From: Blastococcus sp. PRF04-17
Lineage (GTDB): Bacteria > Actinomycetota > Actinomycetes > Mycobacteriales > Geodermatophilaceae
Direction: 5' to 3'
NCBI RefSeq assembly: GCF_023016265.1
Contig: NZ_CP095412.1
Span: 3,224,001 to 3,288,000, forward strand
Length of the DNA: 64,000 bases
The notes beneath the pieces were generated by a model, which worked only from the letters and a program-made list of their open reading frames with translations, searched no databases and was not told the DNA's origin. The first letter of the stretch is position 1. Every line of letters begins with the position of its first letter. Positions 19,923 through 30,597 of this stretch are shown here, piece by piece. A program made the translations under genes and the position numbers.

Positions 19923-21776
19923 TCAGCCGGCGGCCAGCACCTCGACCTCGGCCAGATCGGCGGCGAAGCCGTCCTGGGCCGGCACCAGACCGGTGATCCA
20001 GACGAGCACGTACCGGGCGGAGGCGGCCTCGGCGAAGGCGAACTGCTGCCCCGGCTCCTCGATCGTCCCGTCGGCGACCGGGGTGAAGCTGTCGAGCTCC
20101 GCGCCGGGCTGCTCGGCGACGCGGATCTCGACGGTCGCCCCCGGCGTGGTGCTGGTGAGGGCGACCGCGGACACCTGCTGCGTGCCGCCGAGGTCGAGGA
20201 GGAGGCCGACGCCGTCCTTGAGGTTGCCGAACGCCGGCGAGCCCCGGTATGTCAGCGTCGACCAGGCCGTCGAGGGGTCGCCGTCCAGCGCCTGCGGGAC
20301 GCGCGAGTCGTTCTCCGGTTCCCCGTCGCCACCCGGGTCGAACACGTCGGCGCCCGCGACGACGATCGGTGCGCCGGCCGCGGGCGGCGCGGCGTCGGGT
20401 TGCTCCGCGGGGGCACCGGCCGACGTGCCCCCGGTCGGCGTGGACCCCTGCACCTCGTCGACGTTGCCGGCGACGGACAGGACGGACTTGCCGAGCCAGA
20501 CGGCCAGGGCGACGACCACGGCCAGGGCGATGAGCGGCAGCCCGATCACCACGAAGCGGTGCCGCCGGGCGCCGTCCTCCTCGTCCTCCTCGATGTCGGT
20601 CTCGCCGGTGGGCTGGTCGGCGTAGCCGTCGTGCAGGACGCCGAAGCTGCCCTCGTCGTACTGGTCGGCCCAGACGTCCCGTGTGGGGGCGGGGTCGGTG
20701 GCGCGCGGTCCGGCGCCGGCGGCGTAGGCACCGGCGGCCGGGGGCACCGTGCCCGCGGCGATCGTGTCGCCGCCGAGAGCGGCCGGTGGGAGCGGTGGCC
20801 CCTGGGTGAGCGGGCGGACGGGCGGCACGGGCGGCAGCGTCTGGGGGTCGAGGCGGACCGGCGCGCCGTCGGGCGTCGCCGGGCCGGCCGGCTCACCCTC
20901 GTTCCCGTCGGTGCGGCGTTCGCGCAGCCGGCGCAGCCAGCCGCTGTCGGAGTCCAGGTCGGCGGTCCGGTGCGTGCCGGGCGAGGTCACCGTGCGGGGG
21001 CGTTCGGCGAGGAGCGCGGCCATGGCGGCCACGCTGGACAGCGCCTGGCCGGGCTCGGTGGACCGTGCGCGGCGGGCCAGGGCCACCAGGTCCGGAGGAC
21101 CGGTCAGGGGACGCGGGTCGGGACCGGCGGGGTCCAGGCCGGTGAGGCAGGCCTCGAGCAACGTGCCCAGGGCCGTGACGTCGCCGTCGACCGACCCGGT
21201 CGCCGCGGGCACCGCGCGCAGGCCGACCAGCCCGTTGGGACGCAGCACGACGTTGTCGGTGGTGAGACCACCCACCGCGAGGCCGACCCGGTGCGCCTCG
21301 GCGACGCCTTCGGCGAGGCGGCGCAGCACCGTGCGGACGTCGCGTTCGGGCAGCGGACCGCGGGCGAGCCGTTCGGTGAGGGTCTCGCCGTCGATCCACT
21401 CGTTGACCACGTACGCGGCGCCGCCGGGTGCCTGCGGATCACCGGAGCCCTCGGAGGCGTCGTAGACCATGGCCAGCGCGGGCGTGGCGAGCCCGCCCGC
21501 GGTCAGGGCGCGGGTGATCCAGGCGTGCGCGGCGGGGCCGGCCGGTGTGTGCACGCGGATGGCGACGTCCCGGTTGAGGACGCGGTCCTTGGCCCGCCAG
21601 CAGCGGATGACGCCGGTCGGTGTCGGTTCGTCGGGGCCGACCTGGTCGAGGGGGCGGTAGCGGTCGGGGAGGCCGGTCACTGTCGATGTCATCGACACTG
21701 TCGACCCCCTGTCCTGGTGCGACCGCCCATGCGACTGCGCAGGCGTCCGTGGCGTCCCCCGCGAAGGATCGGTCAT
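19923..21776 (-). CDS. Membrane pseudokinase with discoidin-like extracellular domain (MurJ partner)
   Basis: The 617-aa protein has a kinase-like N-terminal domain (about 20-290) that lacks catalysis: VAIK Lys is Arg (DVAIRVHTP), the HRD motif is replaced ([16 protein letters not shown]), and no DFG is seen. A Pro-rich linker, one transmembrane helix ([20 protein letters not shown]), and a C-terminal beta domain with the F5/8 (discoidin) look ([15 protein letters not shown]) follow. In Mycobacterium the same modules are fused to MviN/MurJ and recruit FhaA; here they form a separate gene whose ATG overlaps the murJ stop. It likely controls lipid II export. Confidence 0.85.
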   Translation of the reverse strand: MTDPSRGTPRTPAQSHGRSHQDRGSTVSMTSTVTGLPDRYRPLDQVGPDEPTPTGVIRCWRAKDRVLNRDVAIRVHTPAGPAAHAWITRALTAGGLATPALAMVYDASEGSGDPQAPGGAAYVVNEWIDGETLTERLARGPLPERDVRTVLRRLAEGVAEAHRVGLAVGGLTTDNVVLRPNGLVGLRAVPAATGSVDGDVTALGTLLEACLTGLDPAGPDPRPLTGPPDLVALARRARSTEPGQALSSVAAMAALLAERPRTVTSPGTHRTADLDSDSGWLRRLRERRTDGNEGEPAGPATPDGAPVRLDPQTLPPVPPVRPLTQGPPLPPAALGGDTIAAGTVPPAAGAYAAGAGPRATDPAPTRDVWADQYDEGSFGVLHDGYADQPTGETDIEEDEEDGARRHRFVVIGLPLIALAVVVALAVWLGKSVLSVAGNVDEVQGSTPTGGTSAGAPAEQPDAAPPAAGAPIVVAGADVFDPGGDGEPENDSRVPQALDGDPSTAWSTLTYRGSPAFGNLKDGVGLLLDLGGTQQVSAVALTSTTPGATVEIRVAEQPGAELDSFTPVADGTIEEPGQQFAFAEAASARYVLVWITGLVPAQDGFAADLAEVEVLAAG

Positions 21777-23706
21777 CCGCGCCCCACCCGGGCCCGGACC
21801 GCCGCGAGCGGCTCCCTGACCTCCGGAACACGGGCGACCACGAGACCGGTGAGAGCCGCGCCGCCGATGACAACGGTACCGACCAGCACCCGGACGAGCG
21901 ACCCTGCCGTGGACGCGTCGAGCAGGTCGTTGGTCACGCGGAGCGCCAGCCAGCCCACCGACCCGGCCACCACGGAGACGAGCGCGATCTTCAGGACGGG
22001 CACGAAGGTCTCGCGGGTGCGCAGCGTGCCCAGCCGGCGCCGCAGAGCGACGTCCCCGATCACCCAGCCGGCCACGTACGTGACGCTCGTCGCCAGCATC
22101 AGGCCGGCCACGACGTGCTCGGGCTCGACGACCATGGGCACGAGCAGGAGCAGGGGCACCCGGACGGCGACCATGCCGACCTGGATGAGGGTCGGGGTGC
22201 GGGCGTCCTTCATCGCGTAGAAGACGCGCAGCTGCAGGAGCGTCACCGCCATGGGCAGCAGCCCGAACGCCCCGATGGCCAGCGCCGCGCCGATCCCCGC
22301 GGCCTCGGCGGCCGAGGTGTTGCCCCGGGCGAAGAGCAGCACGCCGATCGCGGGACCGAGGACGGCGAGCACCGCGGTCACCGGCAGGAGCCCCAGGGCC
22401 GACAGGCGGGTGCCCAGGGAGAGGTCCTCGACGACGCCCCCGACGTCGCGCCGGGCCGCCGCCCGGCTCATCCGCGGGACCAGCGCCGTCAGCAGCGCGA
22501 CGCCGATGATCCCGTAGGGCATCTGGAACAGCAGGCTCGCGTAGGCGAAGGCGCTGGATCCCAGTCCGCCCTGCCGGCCGGCCTCGTTGGCGATGCGGAT
22601 CGCGACCACGACCCCGATCTGGCTCACGGCGACGTAGCCGATGACCCAGAGGCCCAGCTTGCCGGCCTCCCGCAGGCCGGTCTGGCGCAGGCCCCAGCGC
22701 GGGCGCAGGGGAACACCGGCGCGGCGGAGCAGCGGCAGCAGGACCAGCGCCTGGACGGCGATGCCCAGCGTGGTGCCGATCGCGAGCAGCCAGACGAGGC
22801 CCGGGCTGATCGTGGCCGGCTCGAGGTCGCCGGGTCCCGCCGCGGCCAGGAACACCAGACCGGTGGCGATGACGACGACGTTGTTGAGCACCGGCGCCCA
22901 CGCGGGCGGACCGAAGACGCCGCGGGAGTTGAGGACCGCCTGGGCCAGCGCACCGAGCCCGTAGAACACGATCTCCAGCAGCAGGATGCGGGCCAGCCAG
23001 TTCGCCAGCCGGTACTGGTCCGGGTCCTCGTCCAGGCCGTAGAGGCTGGTGAGCAGCGGGGCGGCGAGGACGGCCAGCACGGTCATCAGGCCCAGGGCGG
23101 CCATCGCGACGGTCGCCAGCCGCTGGGCGTACGAGACGCCGTCGTCCCGGTCCCGTTCCTGCGCGTGCACCAGCAGTGGGACGACGACGGAGGTGAGCAC
23201 CCCGCCGAGCAGGAGCTCGTACACGATGTTGGGCAGGGTGTTGACGGTGTTGTACGCGTCGTTGACCAGGCCGACGCCCAGTGCGGCGGCCAGCACCATC
23301 GTGCGGAGCAGCCCGGTGACGCGGGAGACCAGCGTCGCCACGGCCATGGTCCCGGCCGCACGCAGGATGCCGCCGCTCGCGCCGGGGGCCCCCTCCCGTC
23401 CCTCGACGTCCTCCTCGGTCTCGCCGACGGGACCCTGCGGGACCGGCGGCAGCGACGTCATGACCTGGGTGTCGTCGGCGGCGGGCACCCAGCGGTTCCG
23501 CGCGGCGGGTTGCTGAGGCGGTGGCGGGGACTCCGGTGCGGGGGCCGGCGGGGGCACGGGTGGCAGCGGCGCTGCGCGGCCGGCGGTGCCTCGTGCGCCG
23601 GTCCCGCGAACGGTGCCGACGGCGGCGGGGTCGCCCGGTACGGCGACGGCGGCAGGGGGCGGCCGGCGGACGGGCGCGGGGGGTCGCCGCCGGGTCCGGC
23701 GGTCAC
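21773..23706 (-). CDS. murJ: Lipid II flippase MurJ (MviN), N-terminal apparent frameshift
   Basis: MurJ flips lipid II across the membrane. About 14 hydrophobic helices are seen from GTMAVATLVSRVTGLLRTMVLA onward, with the conserved SRVTG Arg, YELLLGGVLTSVVVPL, and FQMPYGIIGVALLTALVPRMSR. The core (from 23557 leftward) is in one frame; an N-terminal Pro-rich leader starting at GTG 23706, overlapping the previous stop as GTGA, joins after adding one base near 23573-23578. The restored protein is about 644 aa. A start at GTG 23557 is the alternative. Confidence 0.9.
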
Positions 23707-26148
23707 ACCGGGCTCCGGTTGGGCGGCTGCACGCCGGCCCCCTCGGGCGCCTCCGGCACCGCCTCGCCGGCGGCCCGCCCGGCGCGCCGCCGTCGCAGCA
23801 CGAAATTGACGAGGCGGCGGAGGAAGAGCAGGCCCAGGAGCGCGGCGGCGCCGATCGTGATGAACAGGGAGATCGAGCCGTAGGCGGTGCTCTTCACCTG
23901 CAGCGAGATCTGGTCGCCCAGCGGGGTGCCGTCCGGGGTGGTCAGCTGCGCGGTGACCGCGAAACCGCCGGACCTGCGCACCTCGGTGGGCACCTGCAGG
24001 GTCGTCCGCTCGTCGGGTGCGAGCCGCTGGACGCCGATGTCCCCGATCGACAGGCCGGCGGTGCCGCGGGTCTCGACCGCCAGCCGCACGTCGACGGCGA
24101 CCGGCAGGTCGTTGTGCACCGTCAGCACCAGGGGCGAGTCGCTGGAGGCCAGGCTGTACGTGCCGTTCGCCGGTGCGAGCAGGGTGACCCGGCCGCGCAT
24201 CCGGTCGATGGTCTCCACCAGCGCGCCGGCCGCGGCCCGGAAGCCCTCGGGGTCGGTCCGCCACGCGACCGAGGTCGTGCGCGCGATGGCCGCGTCGAGC
24301 GTGCGCAGCGCGGTGTCGGGATCCTCGACCACGGCGCCGGCGAGGTCGTCCCGTGCGACGACGCTGCTCGTGACGGCCGCCAGCCCGGCCGGGTCCAGGT
24401 GGGTTCCGTCGACCGGGTCCACCAGCTGCCCCGCGGGCACCGCCGGACCGGCGGCCAGCTCCTCGAGCGTGGTCGCGCCCAGCCAGGGCAGGGCGGCGGT
24501 GTCGGCCAGCATGGCGCCGGCGCCGTCCGGCCCGGCCTCCAGCGTGCGCGGCGGAGCGACGAGGACTGTCTGCGCCGCACCCTCCGGAGCCTGCATGCCG
24601 ATCACGGCGAGCTCGGCCAGGTAGCGCTGCTCGGCCATCCGGGCACCGCCCGGCGTGCGCTCTGCGGCGCCGACGATGCCGCCGAGGGTGGGGTCGGCGA
24701 TCAGCGCGCCGAGGGACCCGGTGGGCGTGTTCACCGCCGTGCGGGCGGCGGCGGTGGTCCCGTCGATGCCCACCGCCCGCTCCCCCGCCGTGAGGCCCTC
24801 GGCGCCCAGGACGAGGCCGCGCACGCCGCCGGAGAGCAGGGTGTCGATCGTGTCAGGGCGCAGCGTCCCGCCGGCCGCCCACGCCAGGTCCGTCCGCGGC
24901 TCGACGTCCAGCACCCGGGAGATGATCTCGGCCCCGGCGCCGGTCCCCGCGGCCGGTCCCTGCCCGCTCCCGGGCGACGAGGTCTGGTTGCTCCCGGCCG
25001 GAGGTGAGGTCTCCGCCGCGCCGTCCGGGTCGCCGGGTGGGTCCTGCGCGGTGCCCGACGGTGTGCCCGGGAGCGCGCGGGTCAGCGCAGCGGTCAGGCC
25101 CGGCTGCCTGGAGGGCGTCGGCGTCGACATCGCCGTACGGCAGGGCGAGCACCGGGTGCAGCGCGGCGACCGCGCTCAGCCGGTCGAGGAAGTCCGCTGC
25201 CTCCTCGGTGCCCTCGCCCGTGCCGCCCTCCCCGACCTCATAGGGGCCGGCCGCCATGATCTCCAGTTCCTCCAGCAGCGCGGGGTCGATCGCCAGCGTC
25301 ACGCGCAGGGCGGGCACGGCGGGGCCCCCGCCCGGTGCCTCGGTGGCCGGCAGGCGCTCGAGGACGGCGAGAGCCCGGTCCAGCCGGCCGTCGGCACTGA
25401 TGGCGGTGGTGAGGTCGTCGTCGGCGAACCGCCCCGAGGGAGTGCGGTGCGTGCGCTCGACCAGCGGCCACAGCCACGCGACCGAGACGCGCGCCGGGAT
25501 CAGCGGCTGCTCGATGACGTAGGAGGAGAGCTCGCCGACGCGCCGCTGCTCCTGCCCGTCCACGGCGCCGTTGACGTTGAGCAGGACCGGGTAGACGCCG
25601 TCCTGGCTCAGGGCCAGCGCAGCGGACTCGACCGTGTAGGTGAAGTCCAATTCGCCACCCGCGGGCAACTCGCCGTCGATCGGCTGGAAGGCCGGTCGCA
25701 CCGCCGTCGCGGGGTCGGGGTCGCGGGACAGCGCGGCCAGTTCGGCGCGGGTGGTGACCACCTCGCCCCGCTGGAGCCGGACGCTGAGATCGGTGATGGC
25801 GGTCGTGCCGGTGTTGATCAGGGTGCCGGTGACGGTGACCGTCGCACCCGGCGTGAGCGTGCGCGGCTCGAACCGACCCACTTGGATCCGCACCGGCCGA
25901 TCGGGATCGGCCGTGTCGTCGTCGGCCGGGGCGGGGTCCAGCCCGGGCAGGCGCTCGGCCGGCGGCGGGGCGGCGTGCGCGTGGGCGGGTGCCAGCGGGG
26001 GCGCTGCGAGGGCGGGGGGTGCCAGGACGCCGAGCCCCGTGACGCCGAGCGCCATGACGCCGAACGCCATGACGCCGAACGCCATGACGCCGAACGCCTT
26101 GGCGAACTTCGGGGCGACGGCGGCGCGCAGCAGCGCCGTCCGGCTCAC
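23703..26148 (-). CDS. DUF6049 secreted/membrane protein of the MurJ cluster, apparent frameshift
   Basis: About 814 aa: signal peptide with a repeat-built hydrophobic core, a beta-sandwich with [19 protein letters not shown], a large central domain ([25 protein letters not shown]), a second beta domain, and one C-terminal helix ([17 protein letters not shown]) with a basic tail. It corresponds in position to Rv3909 of M. tuberculosis; function unknown, envelope-related by context. The frame breaks near 25098-25104, where removing one base gives [18 protein letters not shown] 26148 overlaps the Nudix stop. Confidence 0.85.
26036..26095 (-). repeat. Tandem 15-bp repeat in the signal peptide of DUF6049 protein
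   Basis: Three exact copies of GCCATGACGCCGAAC (26051-26095) preceded by one diverged copy encode repeated AFGVM units within the hydrophobic core of the signal peptide. Confidence 0.85.
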
Positions 26149-26621
26149 GCGCTGTCGGCCAGCAATGCGGGCGCGCGCTCGACCAGTGCCCGTTCGTCGG
26201 CGTAGGCGAGCCGGGCGCTGAGCTCGTCGAGGGGGACCCAGGCGACCTCGGTCACCTCGACGTCGGCGTCGGACAGGGCCCCGCCGATCGCGCGGAGCAG
26301 GAAGTGGTGCACGGTCTTGTGCACGCGGCGGCCGTCCGCCACGAACCAGAAGTCGATGATGCCCAGCGGCGCGACCACCTCGCCGATGATCCCGGTCTCC
26401 TCGGCGACCTCGCGGACAGCGGTGTCCTCGGGCGTCTCGCCCTCCTCGATGTGCCCCTTGGGCAGCGACCAGAGGAGGCGGCCCCGGCGGTCGGTGCGGC
26501 CGATGAGGGCGGCACGGGGCCCGGTCACTGCGTCCTCCGCCACCACCAGGCCCCCGGCGGAGGTCTCGTCGACCCGACGCAACCGGCGGCCGGGGCGTCC
26601 GCGTGCGCCCGTCCCAGCCAT
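26145..26621 (-). CDS. Nudix hydrolase (MutT-like)
   Basis: A 158-aa Nudix protein. The box [23 protein letters not shown] matches GX5EX7REUXEEXGU exactly at about residues 56-78. The family hydrolyses nucleoside diphosphates linked to another group; M. tuberculosis MutT4 occupies the same place, so a dNTP-sanitising or related role is plausible but not shown. It is divergent from pcnA with a 42-bp gap and coupled to the DUF6049 gene. Confidence 0.9.
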   Translation of the reverse strand: MAGTGARGRPGRRLRRVDETSAGGLVVAEDAVTGPRAALIGRTDRRGRLLWSLPKGHIEEGETPEDTAVREVAEETGIIGEVVAPLGIIDFWFVADGRRVHKTVHHFLLRAIGGALSDADVEVTEVAWVPLDELSARLAYADERALVERAPALLADSA

Positions 26622-26663
26622 GCCAGGAGGGTAGCGCGCGCTGCGGCACTACTCTGGCTGGTC

Positions 26664-28148
26664 GTGTCCTCCCCGCCCCCGAGTCGCCCCTCGCCGGAGC
26701 CGGTTCCGCCGGCGGTCCAGGCGACCGTGCGGGAGCTGATCGACCTCTCCCCGGTGCTCGCTGAGGTGGGCGAACGGTTCTCGGCGGCCGGGTTCGAGGT
26801 GCATCTCGTGGGTGGCTCGGTCCGCGACGCCCTGCTGGCGGCGGCAGCCGACGGGCCGCGCGTCCCGGGCGACCTCGACCTGACGACGGACGCCCGGCCG
26901 GAGCAGGTGCTCGAGCTGCTGCGCGGCCTGGCCGGTTCCACGTGGAACACCGGCATCGCGTTCGGGACCGTCGGCGCCGAGGTGCGCGGGACCCGCCTGG
27001 AGATCACCACCTTCCGCGCCGACCGGTACGACCGGGAGTCCCGGAATCCCGAGGTGGCGTGGGGCGACTCCCTGGTCGACGACCTCGTGCGCCGGGACTT
27101 CACCGTCAACGCGATGGCCGTCTCCCTGGGCCCCGACCGGACGGTGACCGATCCGTTCGGCGGCCTCGGCGACCTCATGCGCCGCCGGCTGCGCACTCCC
27201 GGCGCGGCGGTGGACTCGTTCGCCGACGACCCCCTGCGGATGCTGCGCGCGGTGCGATTCGTCGCGCAGCTGGGGCTCACGCCGGACGAGGAGGTCGTCG
27301 AGGCGATGACGTCGCTGGCCGGCCAGCTCGCCCGGATCACCCCCGAGCGGGTGCAGGTGGAGTTGTCCAAGACCCTGCTGCAGGACTCGCCGCGCGCGGC
27401 ACTCGAGCTGTTCGTGTCCACGGGCCTGGCCGACGTCGTGCTGCCGGAGCTGTCGGCCCTGCGGATGGAGATCGACGAGCACCACCAGCACAAGGACGTG
27501 TACACGCACTCCCTCACCGTGCTGGACCAGGCGATCGCCCTGGAGAAGGCCGACGACGCGCACGAGTCGCCGGACCTCGTCCTGCGCTTGGCGGCGCTGC
27601 TGCACGACGTGGGCAAGCCGGCGACGCGGCGGCACGAGCCGCGCGGCAGGGTCTCGTTCCACCACCACGAGGTGGTCGGCGCGAAGCTCGTCCGCAAGCG
27701 GCTGACGGCGCTGCGCTACCCCAAGGACGTCGTCGAGGCGGTGTCCCGGCTGACGTTCCTCCACCTGCGCTTCCACGGCTACGGGTCGGGCGAGTGGACC
27801 GACTCGGCAGTGCGTCGCTACGTCACCGACGCCGGTGACCTCCTGCCGCGCCTGCACAAGCTGGTGCGGTCGGACTCGACGACCCGCAACAAGCGCCGAG
27901 CAGCCGCGTTGGCGGCGACCTACGACTCCCTCGAGCAGCGGATCGAGGAGCTGTCCGCAGCCGAGGATCTCGCGCGGGTGCGTCCCGACCTCGACGGCAA
28001 CGCGATCATGCAGTTGCTGGGTCTGCAGCCGGGCCCGGACGTCGGCAGGGCGTGGAAGTACCTCAAGGAGCTGCGCCTCGAGCGCGGCCCGCTGGAGCGA
28101 GACGAGGCCGAGGCCGAACTGCTCACCTGGTGGCGCTCTCACGGATGA
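26664..28148 (+). CDS. pcnA: CCA tRNA nucleotidyltransferase / poly(A)-polymerase family with HD domain
   Basis: Adds or repairs the 3' CCA of tRNA. The class II nucleotidyltransferase head has LVGGSVRDALL and DLDLTTDARPEQV; RRDFTVNAMAV and FADDPLRMLRAVRF follow; an HD domain has LRLAALLHDVGKPATRRHE and FHHHEVVGAKL. Length 494 aa is normal. GTG 26664 is chosen since TACTCT nine bases upstream would give a nearly leaderless mRNA. A parS copy lies inside (26935). Confidence 0.94.
   Translation: MSSPPPSRPSPEPVPPAVQATVRELIDLSPVLAEVGERFSAAGFEVHLVGGSVRDALLAAAADGPRVPGDLDLTTDARPEQVLELLRGLAGSTWNTGIAFGTVGAEVRGTRLEITTFRADRYDRESRNPEVAWGDSLVDDLVRRDFTVNAMAVSLGPDRTVTDPFGGLGDLMRRRLRTPGAAVDSFADDPLRMLRAVRFVAQLGLTPDEEVVEAMTSLAGQLARITPERVQVELSKTLLQDSPRAALELFVSTGLADVVLPELSALRMEIDEHHQHKDVYTHSLTVLDQAIALEKADDAHESPDLVLRLAALLHDVGKPATRRHEPRGRVSFHHHEVVGAKLVRKRLTALRYPKDVVEAVSRLTFLHLRFHGYGSGEWTDSAVRRYVTDAGDLLPRLHKLVRSDSTTRNKRRAAALAATYDSLEQRIEELSAAEDLARVRPDLDGNAIMQLLGLQPGPDVGRAWKYLKELRLERGPLERDEAEAELLTWWRSHG
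26935..26948. promoter_or_regulatory. parS: parS site 4 (inside pcnA)
   Basis: GTTCCACGTGGAAC, identical to the sites at 391, 12211 and 61765; here it codes GSTWNT in the CCA-transferase. Confidence 0.75.
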
Positions 28149-28150
28149 GT

Positions 28151-28188
28151 GGAGTGTGAGGGCGCGGATTCCGCGCCCCTGGCACTCC
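28151..28188. terminator. Hairpin after pcnA, copy 1 of a flanking element
   Basis: GGAGTG..GGGCGCGG / TTCCGCGCC..TGGCACTCC forms an imperfect stem of about 16 bp two bases after the pcnA stop. It resembles the hairpin at 29170-29207 in sequence as well as shape. Confidence 0.6.
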
Positions 28189-28228
28189 GAGAGCGGCGGT
28201 CTGTGGATGACCGCATCGACGGAATCGT

Positions 28229-29167
28229 GTGTTCCAGCAAGCTCCGGCGGTGCACATCCCGAGATCGGTGGCTCACCGGCGCGAGTTGCGAGTACTGGGC
28301 GTCGGCAAGGACCGCATTCGTCGGGCTGTCCACGCCGGTCGATGGCTGGAGCCGATCCCCGGCGTGATCGTCCTCCACTCGGGATCGCTCACTCGCCGCG
28401 AACGGCTGGTAGCCGCGTTGACGTGGGCCGGCGACGAAGGCCGGTTGTCCCACACGAGCGCGTTGCACCATCTCGGGGCTCGGATCGAGGAGCCGGTCGC
28501 CCTGCGGCGCGTGGCCGGCGTGCGTGGGCAGTACGAGCCGCCCCCGGACGCCGGCCTCGTCCAGGTGACGGTCCCGCATGGTCGCCATCTGGAGTCGGCC
28601 GGATTCGTGGTCGTGCATCAGACACGCCGCCCGCTCGGGGAACTGGTCGTCGACGGGCTGCGGACGACGTCAGCCGCGCGTGCGGCCATCGACGTCGCTC
28701 TCACGGCAACGCGACGGCAGGACGTGGACCACGTCATTGCCGACGTTCTCCAGAAGGGCCTCGCCCGGGTCGAGGACCTCGTCGACGAGGTGCGTCTGGC
28801 CGGCCGCCGAGCCACATCGTGGCTGAAGGACGCCGTTGCCGATGCCGCACGAGGCATGCGGTCGGTCGGTGAGAGCGATCTGCGGCGTGTGATCGTCTCG
28901 GCGGGCCTGCCTGAGCCCGAGTGGGGAGCAGAGATCGTCACGCCGGCGGGGACGTACTTCGTCGATGCCTACTGGCGCGCTCGTCGAGTGGCTGCCGAAG
29001 CCGACGGTGCGGCATTCCACCTCAGCGCCGCGGACTGGGAGGGCGACCTGCGCCGGCAGAACGCCATCCAGGGGGAAGGAGTTCGTCTGTTCCGCTTCCC
29101 GGTGCGGCGCCTCCGCTCCGCGGGTCCGCGGTGCGCGGAGGAGCTGTGGCAGGCCCTCGGCCGTTGA
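28229..29167 (+). CDS. AbiEi-type antitoxin-like / DUF559 endonuclease-fold protein
   Basis: 312 aa. The N-terminal 70 residues look like the AbiEi winged helix (RELRVLGVGKDRIRRAVHAGRWLEPIPGVIVLHSG). The C-terminal 90 residues have the DUF559 PD-(D/E)XK-like pattern: FVDAYWRARRVAAEADGAAF, DWEGDLRRQNAI, then GVRLFRFPVRRL. Such proteins are abundant in actinobacteria, mostly without a cognate toxin, and their role is unknown; no AbiEii-like toxin is adjacent. The gene is bracketed by two similar hairpins and its GC content is slightly lower than its neighbours. GTG 28229 has no strong ribosome site. Confidence 0.75.
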   Translation: MFQQAPAVHIPRSVAHRRELRVLGVGKDRIRRAVHAGRWLEPIPGVIVLHSGSLTRRERLVAALTWAGDEGRLSHTSALHHLGARIEEPVALRRVAGVRGQYEPPPDAGLVQVTVPHGRHLESAGFVVVHQTRRPLGELVVDGLRTTSAARAAIDVALTATRRQDVDHVIADVLQKGLARVEDLVDEVRLAGRRATSWLKDAVADAARGMRSVGESDLRRVIVSAGLPEPEWGAEIVTPAGTYFVDAYWRARRVAAEADGAAFHLSAADWEGDLRRQNAIQGEGVRLFRFPVRRLRSAGPRCAEELWQALGR

Positions 29168-29169
29168 TC

Positions 29170-29207
29170 GGAGTGGCACGGGCGCGCTTTCCGCGCCGTG
29201 GCACTCC
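29170..29207. terminator. Hairpin between convergent AbiEi/DUF559 and MFS genes, copy 2
   Basis: GGAGTGGCACGGGCGCG / CGCGCCGTGGCACTCC with loop CTTTC. Sequence-related to the hairpin at 28151-28188. Confidence 0.65.
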
Positions 29208-29215
29208 GCAAGGAG

Positions 29216-30499
29216 TCAGTGGCGGCGGGTGAGGTGGGCGTAGCCGGTCGCGGCCAGCAGGTACGCGACGGCGACCGCTGCGAGCATCGGGTGCGAGAGG
29301 CCCGACTCGGGGAGCGCGAAGGCGCCCACCAGCAGCGCGGCGACGAAGGTGACGTTGAACAGGGTGTCGTAGACGCTGAACACCCGGCCGCGGAAGTCGT
29401 CCTCGACGGTCTCGTGCAGCGTCGTGTCGACGCAGATCTTCACCGCCTGGCCGAGGAAACCGAGGACGAACCCCGCGGTGACGATCGTCGGTGGCACGAA
29501 CGGCGCACCGAGCAGGAACTGGGAGACCCCGCCACCGGCCAGCAGGACGGTGATCCACCAGCGCTTCCCCGTCCGCCGCACCACCCACGGGGTCACCGCC
29601 GCGGCCAGCAGCGTGCCCGCGGCGCCCGCCGCGACCACCTCGCCGAGGCCCACGAGCCCGCCGGGGAAGAAGCCGCCCGTCCCGGCGAAGGTGTTCCGGT
29701 AGAGCAGCAGCGTCATCAGGGTGAGGACGCCGTAGCAGAGCCGGTGCAGGCTGATCGCCAGCAGCGCGGCGGCGGCCGGTGGGCGGACGGCGACGTGGCG
29801 GGCGCCGGCGACCATTCCGAGCGCGACCTCGCGGACGGTCATCCGCGGCGTGCCCGCGGGGTGGTCCGGCCCCAGGTGCCCCCTGTCGAACCCGCTCACG
29901 ACCGCCGCGGCGGCGACGTACGGCAGGGCCGCCGACAGCGCGAGCACCGCGTATCCGACGTCGCCGGAGGCGACCACCTGGAGGAGCGCGATGGCGACCG
30001 CTCCGCCCACCACCGTGGCGACCGCACCCGAGGTCGTCGACAGCGCGTTGGCCGAGACCAGCGACGGCTGGTCGACGGTGTGCGGCAGACCGGCCGAGAG
30101 CGCGGCCAGCACGAAGCGGTTGACGGAGAACACGAGCAGCCCGGCCGCGTAGAACGGTGTCCCGCCCACGCCGGCCAGGACCAGCCCCGCCACGACGGCC
30201 ACCAGTCCGGACCGCAGCACGTTGGCGCGCAGCAACACCTGGCGCCGGCTCCAGCGGTCCAGCCACACACCGGCGAACGGCCCCACGAGGGAGTAGGGCA
30301 GCAGCAGGATCGCGAACCCCGCCGCGATGTCGACCGGGTCGGCTGCCCGCTGCGGGTTGAACAGGACCGTGCCGGCCAGGGCGGCCTGGAAGACGCCGTC
30401 GCCGAACTGGGACAGCAGGCGGGTGCCCAGGAGCCGGCGGAAGTCCCTCCGCGGGAGCAGGTGGCGGATGGTGGTCTCCGCCTGCGGCACGCCGGTCAC
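29216..30499 (-). CDS. MFS transporter
   Basis: A 427-aa major facilitator with about 12 hydrophobic helices. The loop 2-3 signature is seen as GPFAGVWLDRWSRRQVLLRANVLRS, and a related motif lies in the C-terminal half near VKICVDTTLHETVEDDFRGRVFSVYDT. It resembles the enterobactin-exporter-like MFS_3 group, but the substrate cannot be told. GTG 30499 is chosen because it begins shortly before LLPRRDFRRLLGTRLLSQFGDG; longer starts add a low-quality leader. It is divergent from yqgE. Confidence 0.85.
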   Translation of the reverse strand: MTGVPQAETTIRHLLPRRDFRRLLGTRLLSQFGDGVFQAALAGTVLFNPQRAADPVDIAAGFAILLLPYSLVGPFAGVWLDRWSRRQVLLRANVLRSGLVAVVAGLVLAGVGGTPFYAAGLLVFSVNRFVLAALSAGLPHTVDQPSLVSANALSTTSGAVATVVGGAVAIALLQVVASGDVGYAVLALSAALPYVAAAAVVSGFDRGHLGPDHPAGTPRMTVREVALGMVAGARHVAVRPPAAAALLAISLHRLCYGVLTLMTLLLYRNTFAGTGGFFPGGLVGLGEVVAAGAAGTLLAAAVTPWVVRRTGKRWWITVLLAGGGVSQFLLGAPFVPPTIVTAGFVLGFLGQAVKICVDTTLHETVEDDFRGRVFSVYDTLFNVTFVAALLVGAFALPESGLSHPMLAAVAVAYLLAATGYAHLTRRH

Positions 30500-30597
30500 C
30501 TTACGTGCGGACGAGATGTCCGGGCCCGACCTGCCGGTTCCCCAGGAGGGGGCGGTTCCCCCTCCCTGCGGCGTCGGGTTGGGGCACACTGGACGCG

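Noticed and set aside
28229-29167. A complete AbiE toxin-antitoxin system
   Set aside because: No AbiEii nucleotidyltransferase-like toxin lies beside the gene; neighbours are pcnA and an MFS transporter.
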